Source: DASRCB01 sp035653295
Lineage (GTDB): Bacteria > Acidobacteriota > Terriglobia > Bryobacterales > Bryobacteraceae
Assembly (NCBI GenBank): GCA_035653295.1
Contig: DASRCB010000376.1
Location: forward strand, 1 to 6,911
DNA length: 6,911 bases
Direction: 5' to 3'
How positions within the stretch are numbered: position 1 is the first letter of the stretch; each line of letters opens with the position of its first letter. Of this stretch, positions 1 through 6,212 are shown one piece after another. The position numbers were made by a program, and so were the translations under genes. The notes beneath the pieces were generated by a model, which saw nothing but the letters and a program-made list of their open reading frames with translations, made no database searches and had not been told where the DNA came from.

Positions 1-749
1 GCCGTGGTCATCAGGCCGCAGATGAGCCCCCGAATCCACGGGTGACCGCGTCCGGTCAGCGTTCCGTCATCGGACAGCGCTTCGGCGAAGCCCATCGAGA
101 TCCCCGCTCCCACCGACGCCGCCAGCCCCACCAGAAACGCGTCCCAGCTGTTCCGTGTCGCAAAGGCGGCGGCGAAGATCGGCGCCAGCGTGGACACGGA
201 CCCGTCCATCAGCCCGGCCAGCCCTGGCTGCACCACCTGCAATACGAACAGCCGCCGGCTGGACGCTTCCTCCTGGCTGCGCACCTCAGGCGTCAGCGTC
301 TTCTCCAGCGATTCCGCCAGGGCGCTGTGCTTGCGCTCGGCGATCGCCAGATCGCCCAGCAGCTTGCGCGTGGAAGCGTCGGAGATCCGCTCCATCGAGC
401 GCTCATAGAACTGGCGCGTTTCCAGCTCCATGATCTCCGCCTGCCGCCGCACGGTGCTGATGCCCAGCGGCCGCACCAGCCACACCGGCCGGCGCGTGAC
501 GAAGCCCTTCACGTCTTCGCGGCGGATGTGTATGATGTGCTCGCCAAAGCGCGACCGGTATTGGTCGATCAGCGCCTGGCGGTGATGGGACTCCTCCTCC
601 TCCATCTCTTCGAACATCTTCGCCGTCGCCGGATAGGTGTCACGCAGGCCCTCGACGAAGTCGCCGTAGATCTTCCCGTCCTCCTCTTCCAGCGCGATGG
701 CCAGCGCCAGGATTTCGCGTTCGGTGAGGTCCCTGAAGTTCTTCGCCAT
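1..749 (-). CDS. mbfA: MbfA-like iron exporter: ferritin-like (erythrin) domain fused to VIT1-type membrane domain, 3' end cut by window
   Basis: My reverse-strand translation starts MAKNFRDLTEREILALAIAL and stays open for 249 codons to the left edge. Residues about 10-150 form a rubrerythrin/ferritin-like four-helix region. Diiron-ligand candidates are the E21-E22-E23 cluster in helix 1, an ExxH around E52/E53 and H55/H56, E108/E110 in helix 3, and ExxH at E138-H141. From about residue 165 a VIT1/CCC1-type membrane domain begins: a helix around QPGLAGLMDGSVSTLAP, then a second hydrophobic segment leading into GISMGFAEALSDDG. This order is that of MbfA, an inner-membrane iron exporter described in Bradyrhizobium and Agrobacterium, in which the ferritin-like domain senses or delivers iron. 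Family members are about 320-330 aa, so about 75 residues lie outside the window. The ATG at 749 is chosen because the next residues match the family start. No Shine-Dalgarno sequence precedes it, so a leaderless message is possible. The symbol is by homology only. Confidence 0.9.
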   Translation of the reverse strand, partial: MAKNFRDLTEREILALAIALEEEDGKIYGDFVEGLRDTYPATAKMFEEMEEEESHHRQALIDQYRSRFGEHIIHIRREDVKGFVTRRPVWLVRPLGISTVRRQAEIMELETRQFYERSMERISDASTRKLLGDLAIAERKHSALAESLEKTLTPEVRSQEEASSRRLFVLQVVQPGLAGLMDGSVSTLAPIFAAAFATRNSWDAFLVGLAASVGAGISMGFAEALSDDGTLTGRGHPWIRGLICGLMTT

Positions 750-772
750 TGCGCTTGTATTATGTCAGGGAG
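750..772. promoter_or_regulatory. Probable bidirectional promoter in the 23-bp divergent gap
   Basis: The gap between the two divergent ATG codons contains the only AT-rich patch nearby. TATTAT (758-763) reads as a -10 element on the plus strand. The overlapping CATAAT (764 down to 759) reads as a -10 on the minus strand. Each hexamer ends exactly 9 nt before its ATG, so both transcripts would have leaders of only a few bases or none. No convincing -35 element is seen on either strand. Seen: motif and spacing. Inferred: promoter function and leaderless initiation. Confidence 0.45.
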
Positions 773-1441
773 ATGCGAGGGACCGGACCCCGCTGTATCG
801 AGCCCGAGCTCCTCGACGACGCCCCCGAAAACGAGGCCCGGCAAAGCCTTCGCGATCTGGTCCGCATCAACAAATGGTCCGGCGGCCACGGCCTCGCGCG
901 GCGGCTGGTTGGCGAGTTTTCCACGCCTGCCGATCAATTCACGGTACTCGATGTCGGCTCCGGCACAGGCGATATGGGCGACGCCATCCGGCGCGGCTTT
1001 CCGCGCGCCCTCGTGACCTCGCTCGATCGCGATTCACTCCATGCCGCGCTCGCTCCGCCGCCGCATCTGATCGCTGACGCGTTTGCCCTCCCGTTCCCGC
1101 CGCGCAGCTTCGATTTCGTGTTCTGCTCTCTGTTCCTGCATCATTTCGAGAACGGTGCGATTGCGCTGCTGCTGCGCTCCTTCGCCGAGGTCGCCCGCCG
1201 CGCGGTGCTGGCCATCGATCTCGAACGCGGTCCGCTGGCCTGGCACGCGCTCGCCGCCACGCGCTGGCTGTTCCACTGGCATCCCATCACCCTGCACGAC
1301 GGCCCCATCTCCGTGCAGGCCGGCTTCAAACGCGAAGAGCTTCTCGCGCTCGCGCACGATGCCGGCCTCACGACAGCCCGCGTGCGGCAACACCGCCCCT
1401 GGGCGCGTCTGTCGCTGTCCGCCGATGTGCGCACGCGATAA
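773..1441 (+). CDS. Class I SAM-dependent methyltransferase
   Basis: A 222-residue protein with a Rossmann-type methyltransferase core. Motif I is LDVGSGTGD (residues 59-67), the acidic ribose-binding residue is probably D85 in SLDRD, the adenine-contact position is D102-A103, and the motif IV region is FDFVFCSLFLHHF (113-125), as in UbiE-like enzymes. An N-terminal segment, ELLDD followed by LVRINKWSGG (12-38), precedes the core. I associate it with a family of small-molecule methyltransferases found beside polyketide or isoprenoid genes, but none of those are visible here, so the substrate is unknown. The ATG at 773 is preferred. A TTG at 749 is in frame but shares a base with the mbfA start codon and would run through the -10 element. 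AGGGAG directly abuts the ATG, too close for a normal ribosome binding site, so initiation may be leaderless. It ends 9 nt before the kinase gene, probably co-transcribed. Confidence 0.85.
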   Translation: MRGTGPRCIEPELLDDAPENEARQSLRDLVRINKWSGGHGLARRLVGEFSTPADQFTVLDVGSGTGDMGDAIRRGFPRALVTSLDRDSLHAALAPPPHLIADAFALPFPPRSFDFVFCSLFLHHFENGAIALLLRSFAEVARRAVLAIDLERGPLAWHALAATRWLFHWHPITLHDGPISVQAGFKREELLALAHDAGLTTARVRQHRPWARLSLSADVRTR

Positions 1442-1450
1442 TCGGGGTGC

Positions 1451-2398
1451 ATGCTCTTCCTCGGCGTGGATGGCGGCCAGTCCAGCACTACAGCGCTCAT
1501 CGCCGATGAAAGCGGGCGCGTGCTCGGCATGGGCAGCGCCGGACCCTGCAACCACGTCGGCGGCGCCGAAGCCCGCGGAAAATTCCTTCAGGCCATGGCC
1601 GAAGCCCTGGCGGGCGCGTGCCGCCAGGCCGGGCTCGACACATCGACCGTCGCGTTCCGAGCGGCCTGTCTCGGCTTCAGCGGCGGAGCGCACGATAAAG
1701 CAGAGCTGGTTCGCGAGGCCATTCGCGCCGACCACTTCGATGTCAGCGACGATGCCGTCATCGCGCTCGCCGGCGCCACCGAAGGCGAACCGGGCATCAT
1801 CACCATCGGCGGAACCGGCTCCATCTCTCTCGGCCGGAACGCCGCCGGGAAGCGCGCGCGCGCGGGCGGCTGGGGCTACCTGTTCGGCGATGAAGGCGGC
1901 GCGTTCGATCTCACGCGCCAGGCTGTGCGAGCCATTCTGCGCCTCGAGGAAGGATGGGGATCCCCCACCGCGCTGCTGCCCATGCTCCTGCGCGACAGCG
2001 GCACGCATACGGCCAACGAGCTGATGCATCGCATGTACACGCCGGAGTTCCCGCGCCCGCGCATCGCCGGACTGTCGAAGCTGGTCAACGAGGCCGCGGA
2101 GAACGGCGACGGCGTGGCCATCCAGCTGCTGCATCGCGCCGCGCAGGAACTGGCCACCATTACCGGAGCCGTGCGCCAGCAGTTGTTCGACCTGGAGGAG
2201 CCCGTGCGCATCGCCTACATAGGCGGCGTGTTCCGCAGCGGCATCCTGCGCGCCCGATTCTGCGAGCTCGCCGCGCTTCACGATGGGGTACGCGTCGGCC
2301 CGCCGGTGTACGGCCCCGCCGCCGGCGCATTACTCGAGGCCTTCCGTGCGGCCGGGCTTCACCCAACCCTGACCAACCTCCCCGAGGAGAAATCATGA
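1451..2398 (+). CDS. BadF/BadG/BcrA/BcrD ATPase family protein, N-acetylglucosamine kinase-like
   Basis: A 315-residue ASKHA-fold (actin/hexokinase-like) protein. The first phosphate-binding loop is GVDGGQSSTT (residues 5-14) and the second is IGGTGS (119-124). Next comes the stretch RAGGWGYLFGDEGGAF (137-152), which is diagnostic of the eukaryotic-type GlcNAc kinase branch of the BadF/BadG family. D101 in SDDA is the probable catalytic base, and GGVFRSG near the C terminus fits the adenosine-binding region. The expected role is ATP-dependent phosphorylation of N-acetylglucosamine or a related amino sugar in the cytosol, for example in cell-wall recycling. The family also contains kinases of other sugars, and the enoyl/benzoyl-CoA reductase activators are distant members; no cysteine cluster for a 4Fe-4S site is seen, which favours the kinase. 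The start is weakly supported: GGGGTG lies only 1 nt before the ATG. The stop TGA overlaps a downstream ATG (ATGA, 2395-2398). Confidence 0.85.
   Translation: MLFLGVDGGQSSTTALIADESGRVLGMGSAGPCNHVGGAEARGKFLQAMAEALAGACRQAGLDTSTVAFRAACLGFSGGAHDKAELVREAIRADHFDVSDDAVIALAGATEGEPGIITIGGTGSISLGRNAAGKRARAGGWGYLFGDEGGAFDLTRQAVRAILRLEEGWGSPTALLPMLLRDSGTHTANELMHRMYTPEFPRPRIAGLSKLVNEAAENGDGVAIQLLHRAAQELATITGAVRQQLFDLEEPVRIAYIGGVFRSGILRARFCELAALHDGVRVGPPVYGPAAGALLEAFRAAGLHPTLTNLPEEKS
2384..2389 (+). promoter_or_regulatory. Strong Shine-Dalgarno GAGGAG, placed for the ATG at 2395 rather than the reductase start
   Basis: GAGGAG lies 5 nt before the ATG at 2395, inside the last codons of the kinase gene. It is the best-placed ribosome binding site in the window. 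The reductase start at 2462 lies 72 nt further on and has only a weak AGG (2450-2452) upstream. This site would either serve a 24-codon ORF or be the former initiation site of the reductase. Confidence 0.6.
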
Positions 2399-2469
2399 CA
2401 GTTCCCATGTGGGGCAGGCACTCTGCCTGCGGCGGGCTCTCAGCCCGCCAGGTCTCTCCTGATGCCTGA
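2395..2469 (+). CDS. Possible 24-codon leader ORF overlapping kinase stop and reductase start
   Basis: ATG at 2395 follows GAGGAG with ideal spacing and overlaps the kinase stop as ATGA. It encodes 24 residues (beginning MTVPMWGRHSACGG) and ends with TGA at 2467-2469, so it overlaps the reductase start (ATG 2462) by 8 nt. That arrangement would permit translational coupling from kinase to small ORF to reductase. Almost all of its coding content is the twin-hairpin element, so the peptide itself looks like a by-product with no recognisable function. Alternatively, this is the reductase's original start codon, separated from its gene by an insertion. Translation is plausible; a functional peptide is unlikely. 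Confidence 0.35.
   Translation: MTVPMWGRHSACGGLSARQVSPDA
2414..2449. repeat. Twin abutting hairpins with identical CTC loops (REP-like element)
   Basis: Hairpin 1 is GCAGGCA (2414-2420), loop CTC (2421-2423), TGCCTGC (2424-2430). Hairpin 2 is GGCGGGCT (2431-2438), loop CTC (2439-2441), AGCCCGCC (2442-2449). Both stems are perfect and GC-rich, with no spacer between them. No T tract follows, so this is not a classic intrinsic terminator. It resembles a repetitive extragenic palindromic element and could also protect or attenuate the mRNA between kinase and reductase. No second copy exists in the window, so repetitiveness is inferred. Confidence 0.75.
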
Positions 2470-3382
2470 ACAACACCACTACGACGTCCTCATCGTCGGC
2501 GGCGGCCCGGCGGGCCTGAGCTGCGCTCTCGTTCTCGGCAGGTCGCGCCGCAGCGTGCTGGTGTGCGATGCCGGCGCCCACCGCAATGCGGCGTCCGACG
2601 CCATGCACGGCTACCTGAGCCGCGATGGCATGAACCCGCGCGATTTCCTCGCCGCCGCCCGCGAAGAGCTGAAGCCTTATTGCGTCACCTACCGCGCTAT
2701 TGAAGTCAAAGACGCCGGGAAAGCCGAAGACGGTTTCCGCGCCACCCTGGCCGACGGCTCCGAAGTCCGATCGCGCAAGCTGGTGCTCGCCACCGGAGTG
2801 GCCGACATGCTGCCCGAAATCGAAGGCCTGGACCGCTTCTACGGCAAGACCATCCACCATTGCCCCTATTGCGATGGCTGGGAGCATCGCGATCAGGCCC
2901 TGGCGGTCTACGGCCGGGCCAAGACCGGCTACCTGATGTCCCGTGAGATGCTCACCTGGAGTCGCAACATCACCCTCCTCACCGACGGCTCCTGCGAGCT
3001 CACCCGCGAGCAGCGCGAGGAACTCGGCCGGCTCAACATCACGACCCGGGAAGACAAGATCGCCCGGCTCGAAGGAGAAGGCGTCCGTCTCGCGGCCGTA
3101 GTCTTCGCCGACGGAACGCGCCTGCCGTGCGACGCCATGTTCTTCTGCACCTGCGAGGAACAGCGCTGCGACCTGCCGCAGAAGCTGGGCTGCATCTTCA
3201 ACCGCAAGGGCACCGTTGATACCGACCGCTGGGAACGAAGCAACGTGCCCGGCGTTTACGTGGTCGGCGACGCTTCCCGGGACGTGCAGTTCGTGGTCGT
3301 AGCCGCCGCCGAAGGCGCCAAGGCCGCCCAGCGGATCAACGCCGATCTGGCCGAAGAAGACGTCGCCCGAATGCTATCCTGA
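2462..3382 (+). CDS. Thioredoxin reductase-like NAD(P)/FAD-dependent oxidoreductase with CPYC redox motif
   Basis: A 306-residue flavoprotein of the low-molecular-weight thioredoxin reductase fold. The FAD-binding Rossmann motif is VGGGPAGL (residues 12-19) with D36 at the end of strand 2. ATG, the second FAD-domain signature, appears as LATGVAD (109-115). The redox disulfide is C134-P-Y-C137, followed by DGWE, and the C-terminal FAD motif is VVGDASRDVQ. Canonical TrxB has CATC, so this is a paralogous subgroup. The pyridine-nucleotide site is unusual: VYGRAKTG replaces GxGxxG/A, and the HRRxxxR-type NADPH-phosphate contacts are absent. The electron donor or acceptor is therefore uncertain. 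Related CPYC or CxxC proteins include dithiol oxidases of the GliT/HlmI type, but no dithiolopyrrolone or epithiodiketopiperazine genes are nearby. The start at 2462 gives a family-typical N terminus (short tail, then YDVLIVGGG) but a weak ribosome binding site. The stop is 21 nt before, and in frame with, the next gene. Confidence 0.88.
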   Translation: MPEQHHYDVLIVGGGPAGLSCALVLGRSRRSVLVCDAGAHRNAASDAMHGYLSRDGMNPRDFLAAAREELKPYCVTYRAIEVKDAGKAEDGFRATLADGSEVRSRKLVLATGVADMLPEIEGLDRFYGKTIHHCPYCDGWEHRDQALAVYGRAKTGYLMSREMLTWSRNITLLTDGSCELTREQREELGRLNITTREDKIARLEGEGVRLAAVVFADGTRLPCDAMFFCTCEEQRCDLPQKLGCIFNRKGTVDTDRWERSNVPGVYVVGDASRDVQFVVVAAAEGAKAAQRINADLAEEDVARMLS

Positions 3383-3384
3383 GC

Positions 3385-3401
3385 GCAGCCCGTTCGGCTG
3401 C
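3385..3401. other. Small hairpin between reductase stop and secreted-hydrolase start
   Basis: GCAGCC (3385-3390), a 5-nt loop CGTTC, then GGCTGC (3396-3401) form a 6-bp GC stem that starts 2 nt after the TGA and ends 2 nt before the ATG at 3404. It lacks a T tract. In mRNA it would occupy the whole ribosome-binding region of the next gene, which has no visible Shine-Dalgarno. It may limit translation initiation, or it may be chance in GC-rich DNA. Confidence 0.35.
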
Positions 3402-3403
3402 CG

Positions 3404-6208
3404 ATGCGGTCCTCCATCCTCGCTGTTCTATGCGCTGGCTGCGCTTGCGCGGCCCCTCCGTTCCATGCTTCTTTCGACATTGCCGGCAACGGCGCCTGGA
3501 CCGCATCCGGCGGACCGGCGATCGTGGACAACGCCGTCCGCCACAACGGCAAGCCCTCGCTGCGCCTGGACGGTGATGGAGCGCGCGAAGGCCTGGTCTA
3601 TTCCGCGCCCGTTTCCCTGAACATCGGCCATTCCTATATCCTCAGCGGCTGGATCCATACCCAGGACTTCCGCCTTCGCGATCGCGATCATTCGCCTGTC
3701 GCCACCGGCGCCGCGCTCGCCATGGAATCCATGCCCTTCGACGTGCACACCCCCTCGGTTGGCGCCGCCACCGCCTGGACGCGCGTTCAGCTCCCCTTCG
3801 TCGCCACCCGCGCGCAGGACCGCATCGCGCTGCACGTGGCCGAAGGCGCCGGCTTCAACGGCAAGGTGTGGTTCAGCGACATCAGCCTCGATGAAGGCGC
3901 GCCATCCACCGTCTGGCCTGCGCCCGCCGCCCTTACCACCTACGGACCGGCGTATCGCTATCCCTACGGCGGCTGGATCTACCTGCACATCGAAGGCAAA
4001 CCCTACGACCGCGGATACCAGCACGGCCGGCTGATGGCCAAGGAGATCGTCTCCTACATGGATCGCTGCGCCGCGCTCATTTCATCGCAATCGCGCGAGA
4101 ATGCCTGGGAAGTCGGCCGCACCACGGCGGGCGCGTTGTTCCAGCCCGGATTCGACCAGGAGATTCTCGAAGAGATGCGCGGCATCGCCGACGGCGCGTC
4201 CGACGCCGGCGCGCAATGGCAACAACGCCGCCTCGATCTGCTCGACCTCATCGTGCTGAACACCATCGTCGAGTTTGGCGAGTTGCAAAGCGCAATGAAG
4301 GTGACGCCCAGCGGACTCGAAGGACTCGGGCTCGCCGCGCCGCATTACAAGCGCGGCGCATCAGCCGATCATTGCAGCGCGTTCGCGGCCACCGGTCCCG
4401 CCACGCTCGACGGCCACATGATCATCGCCCACGAGACATGGTGGCCGCTCACGCTCGCCGAACAGACCAACGTGATGCTGGATATCAGGCCGGAGCAGGG
4501 CCACCGCATCCTCATGCAGAGCTATCCCGGCGGCATCGAGAGCGGCACCGACTGGTATCAGAACGACGCCGGCGTAGTGCTTACCGAAACCACCATCAAC
4601 CAGACGCCCTTCAATCGCGAGGGCACGCCTGTCGCGTACCGCGCCCGCAAAGCCATCCAGTACGGCGACAACATCGATAAGGTTGTCGAGTATCTCTCCA
4701 CCCGCAACAACGGCCTGTACACCAACGAATGGCTGATCGGCGACGCCAAAACCGACGAGATCGCCATGTTCGAGCTGGGCACGTATCACACCAAACTGTG
4801 GCGCAGTTCGCGCGGCGAATGGTTCGGCGGCACGGAGGGCTTCTACTGGGGCGACAACAACGCCAAGGATCTGAACGTGCGCCTGGAAGAGAAGCCCGAT
4901 CCGGAGGACAAGCCCTGGCACGCCCCTTACGTTCCCGCCAGCCGCGATTTGAAATGGCAGGAGCTCTATCGCCTCAACAAGGGCCGCATCGACGAGCGCT
5001 TCGCGTTCGATGCCCTGGCCACGCCGCCGCTGGTCAGCTCGTCGGCCATGGACGGGAAAGTGGTCACCGCCGATATGGCCCGCCGCATGATGCTGTGGGC
5101 CGCGTTCGGAAAGCCGAACGAGCGGGAATGGGTTCCCTCGAAGCGCCAGCGCGAGGAGTACCCGATGAACGATGGCCTGTATTCTTCCGGCTATCGCTTG
5201 TTCTCCGCCGAGCCCTCGGAGGAGTTGCAGCGCATCGTCGCCGCGAAGGAAGCAGCTCGACTCGAGGCCGGTGAGAACGTGACCCCCGCGGCGCTGGTGA
5301 AAAAGGTGGATTATAAGGACCGCCTCTGGAAGGGCTGGGTGCTGCCCGCCAGCGAGGCGGATGCGTGGTTTACCGCGGGATCCGCCGCATACTATGCAGA
5401 CCTCCACACCGACGATCCGACCGAAGCCGTCGAGCTGCGCCGCGCCGAGTTCCGCGCCGCCTCCGCCGCCGAGCCCAGCGACCGGACACGGTTCCTCGTC
5501 GAGGAGAGCCGTGGCGCGCTGCTGCTGGATTCCCTGCGCCATTCGCTCGGTGACGATCGCTTCTTCGCCCTGATGCAGACCTTCTTCGCGGAACACCGGA
5601 CGAAGCGTGTCACCGCCGCGATGTTCATGGAGGCGGCCGGAGCCGATGCCCGTCCGGTGTTTGACCAGTGGCTTCACGCCGCCGTGATTCCGAACGACAA
5701 GAGCGGCCCGATGTATCTGCTGTCCAGCATTCATCCTCTGAGCGGGCCCATTACCAACGCCATCATTGTGTACGGAACGGTGACGGAAGCCGGCGCGAAC
5801 CGTTACGCCGCCGAGCAGCTGCAGAAGCACCTGCTGGAGTGGTACGAGAGCGCCATCCCGGTGCGCCGCGATTTCGAGGTCACCGACGCGGAGCTGCGCG
5901 ACCGCAGTCTCATCTTCATCGGCCGGCCGGAGACCAACTCGGCGCTGGCCGCGATCGCCAAGTCGATCGGCCTCTCCTACGATGGCGGCGATTTCACCAT
6001 CGACGGCAGGCAACACGCTTCCGAGCGCGACGCGCTCGCCCTGGCCGCGACCAATCCCATGAACCCGAGGCGTATGGTGCTGGTGCTGGCGGGCAACAGC
6101 GCTCTCGAGACCGTTCGACTGACGCGCGGGCCCGATCAAACGCTTGCAGATGCGCAGTTCGCTGTCTTCGATTTCGGAAAGCAGGTCAAGTCCGGGTTCC
6201 TGCAATAG
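3404..6208 (+). CDS. Secreted multidomain phospholipase B-like / C45-type Ntn-hydrolase with degenerate M1-peptidase-like region
   Basis: A 934-aa protein. Residues 1-16 form a short signal peptide (likely cut after ACA, residue 16). Residues 17-170 look like a beta-sandwich, carbohydrate-binding-like domain. Residues about 185-600 match phospholipase B-like/C45 Ntn hydrolases: a prodomain with YDRGYQHGRLMAKEI (201-215), nucleophile candidate C324 in DHCSAF, HETW (343-346), SYPGGIESGTDWY (373-385), ETTI (395-398) and NNGLYTNEWLIGD (435-447). These follow the order in eukaryotic PLBD/LAMA proteins, which self-cleave before the Cys and hydrolyse acyl or amide bonds. Residues about 640-760 resemble the C-terminal half of an M1 peptidase domain without HExxH; WFTAGSAAYY (655-664) has Ala658 where M1 enzymes have a zinc-ligand Glu. 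Residues about 773-934 form an alpha/beta-like domain (IIVYGT at 787-792, NPMNP at 884-888) like C-terminal extensions of acidobacterial hydrolases. The substrate is unknown. ATG 3404 is the only canonical start after the preceding in-frame TGA. Confidence 0.8.
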   Translation: MRSSILAVLCAGCACAAPPFHASFDIAGNGAWTASGGPAIVDNAVRHNGKPSLRLDGDGAREGLVYSAPVSLNIGHSYILSGWIHTQDFRLRDRDHSPVATGAALAMESMPFDVHTPSVGAATAWTRVQLPFVATRAQDRIALHVAEGAGFNGKVWFSDISLDEGAPSTVWPAPAALTTYGPAYRYPYGGWIYLHIEGKPYDRGYQHGRLMAKEIVSYMDRCAALISSQSRENAWEVGRTTAGALFQPGFDQEILEEMRGIADGASDAGAQWQQRRLDLLDLIVLNTIVEFGELQSAMKVTPSGLEGLGLAAPHYKRGASADHCSAFAATGPATLDGHMIIAHETWWPLTLAEQTNVMLDIRPEQGHRILMQSYPGGIESGTDWYQNDAGVVLTETTINQTPFNREGTPVAYRARKAIQYGDNIDKVVEYLSTRNNGLYTNEWLIGDAKTDEIAMFELGTYHTKLWRSSRGEWFGGTEGFYWGDNNAKDLNVRLEEKPDPEDKPWHAPYVPASRDLKWQELYRLNKGRIDERFAFDALATPPLVSSSAMDGKVVTADMARRMMLWAAFGKPNEREWVPSKRQREEYPMNDGLYSSGYRLFSAEPSEELQRIVAAKEAARLEAGENVTPAALVKKVDYKDRLWKGWVLPASEADAWFTAGSAAYYADLHTDDPTEAVELRRAEFRAASAAEPSDRTRFLVEESRGALLLDSLRHSLGDDRFFALMQTFFAEHRTKRVTAAMFMEAAGADARPVFDQWLHAAVIPNDKSGPMYLLSSIHPLSGPITNAIIVYGTVTEAGANRYAAEQLQKHLLEWYESAIPVRRDFEVTDAELRDRSLIFIGRPETNSALAAIAKSIGLSYDGGDFTIDGRQHASERDALALAATNPMNPRRMVLVLAGNSALETVRLTRGPDQTLADAQFAVFDFGKQVKSGFLQ

Positions 6209-6212
6209 CGGA

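Noticed and set aside
42..1016. A 324-codon plus-strand open frame across the left edge region
   Set aside because: It is antisense to the mbfA-like gene and then overlaps the methyltransferase in another frame; the protein is Arg/Pro/His-rich and featureless.
1034..2281. A 415-codon open frame on the minus strand
   Set aside because: It lies opposite the methyltransferase and the kinase, whose motifs are clear, and its protein has no recognisable motif.
2414..2460. Intrinsic terminator after the kinase gene
   Set aside because: The stems are strong but are followed by AGGTCTCTCCTG, with no run of T.
3380..3401. TGA followed at once by a hairpin, suggesting selenocysteine read-through of the reductase into the next gene
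   Set aside because: The CPYC centre is already complete, the seven codons after the TGA carry no redox motif, and the downstream ORF opens with a good signal peptide of its own.
3431..3442. Possible lipoprotein signal (LCAGC) in the 934-aa protein
   Set aside because: For Cys13 the -3 position is Cys instead of Leu/Val/Ile, while an ACA site fits ordinary signal peptidase I better.
3678..3685. GCGATCGC octamer (HIP1-like), also present near 339 and 5953
   Set aside because: Three copies, all inside coding DNA of a GC-rich window, are within what codon use alone can give; no cyanobacterial context.
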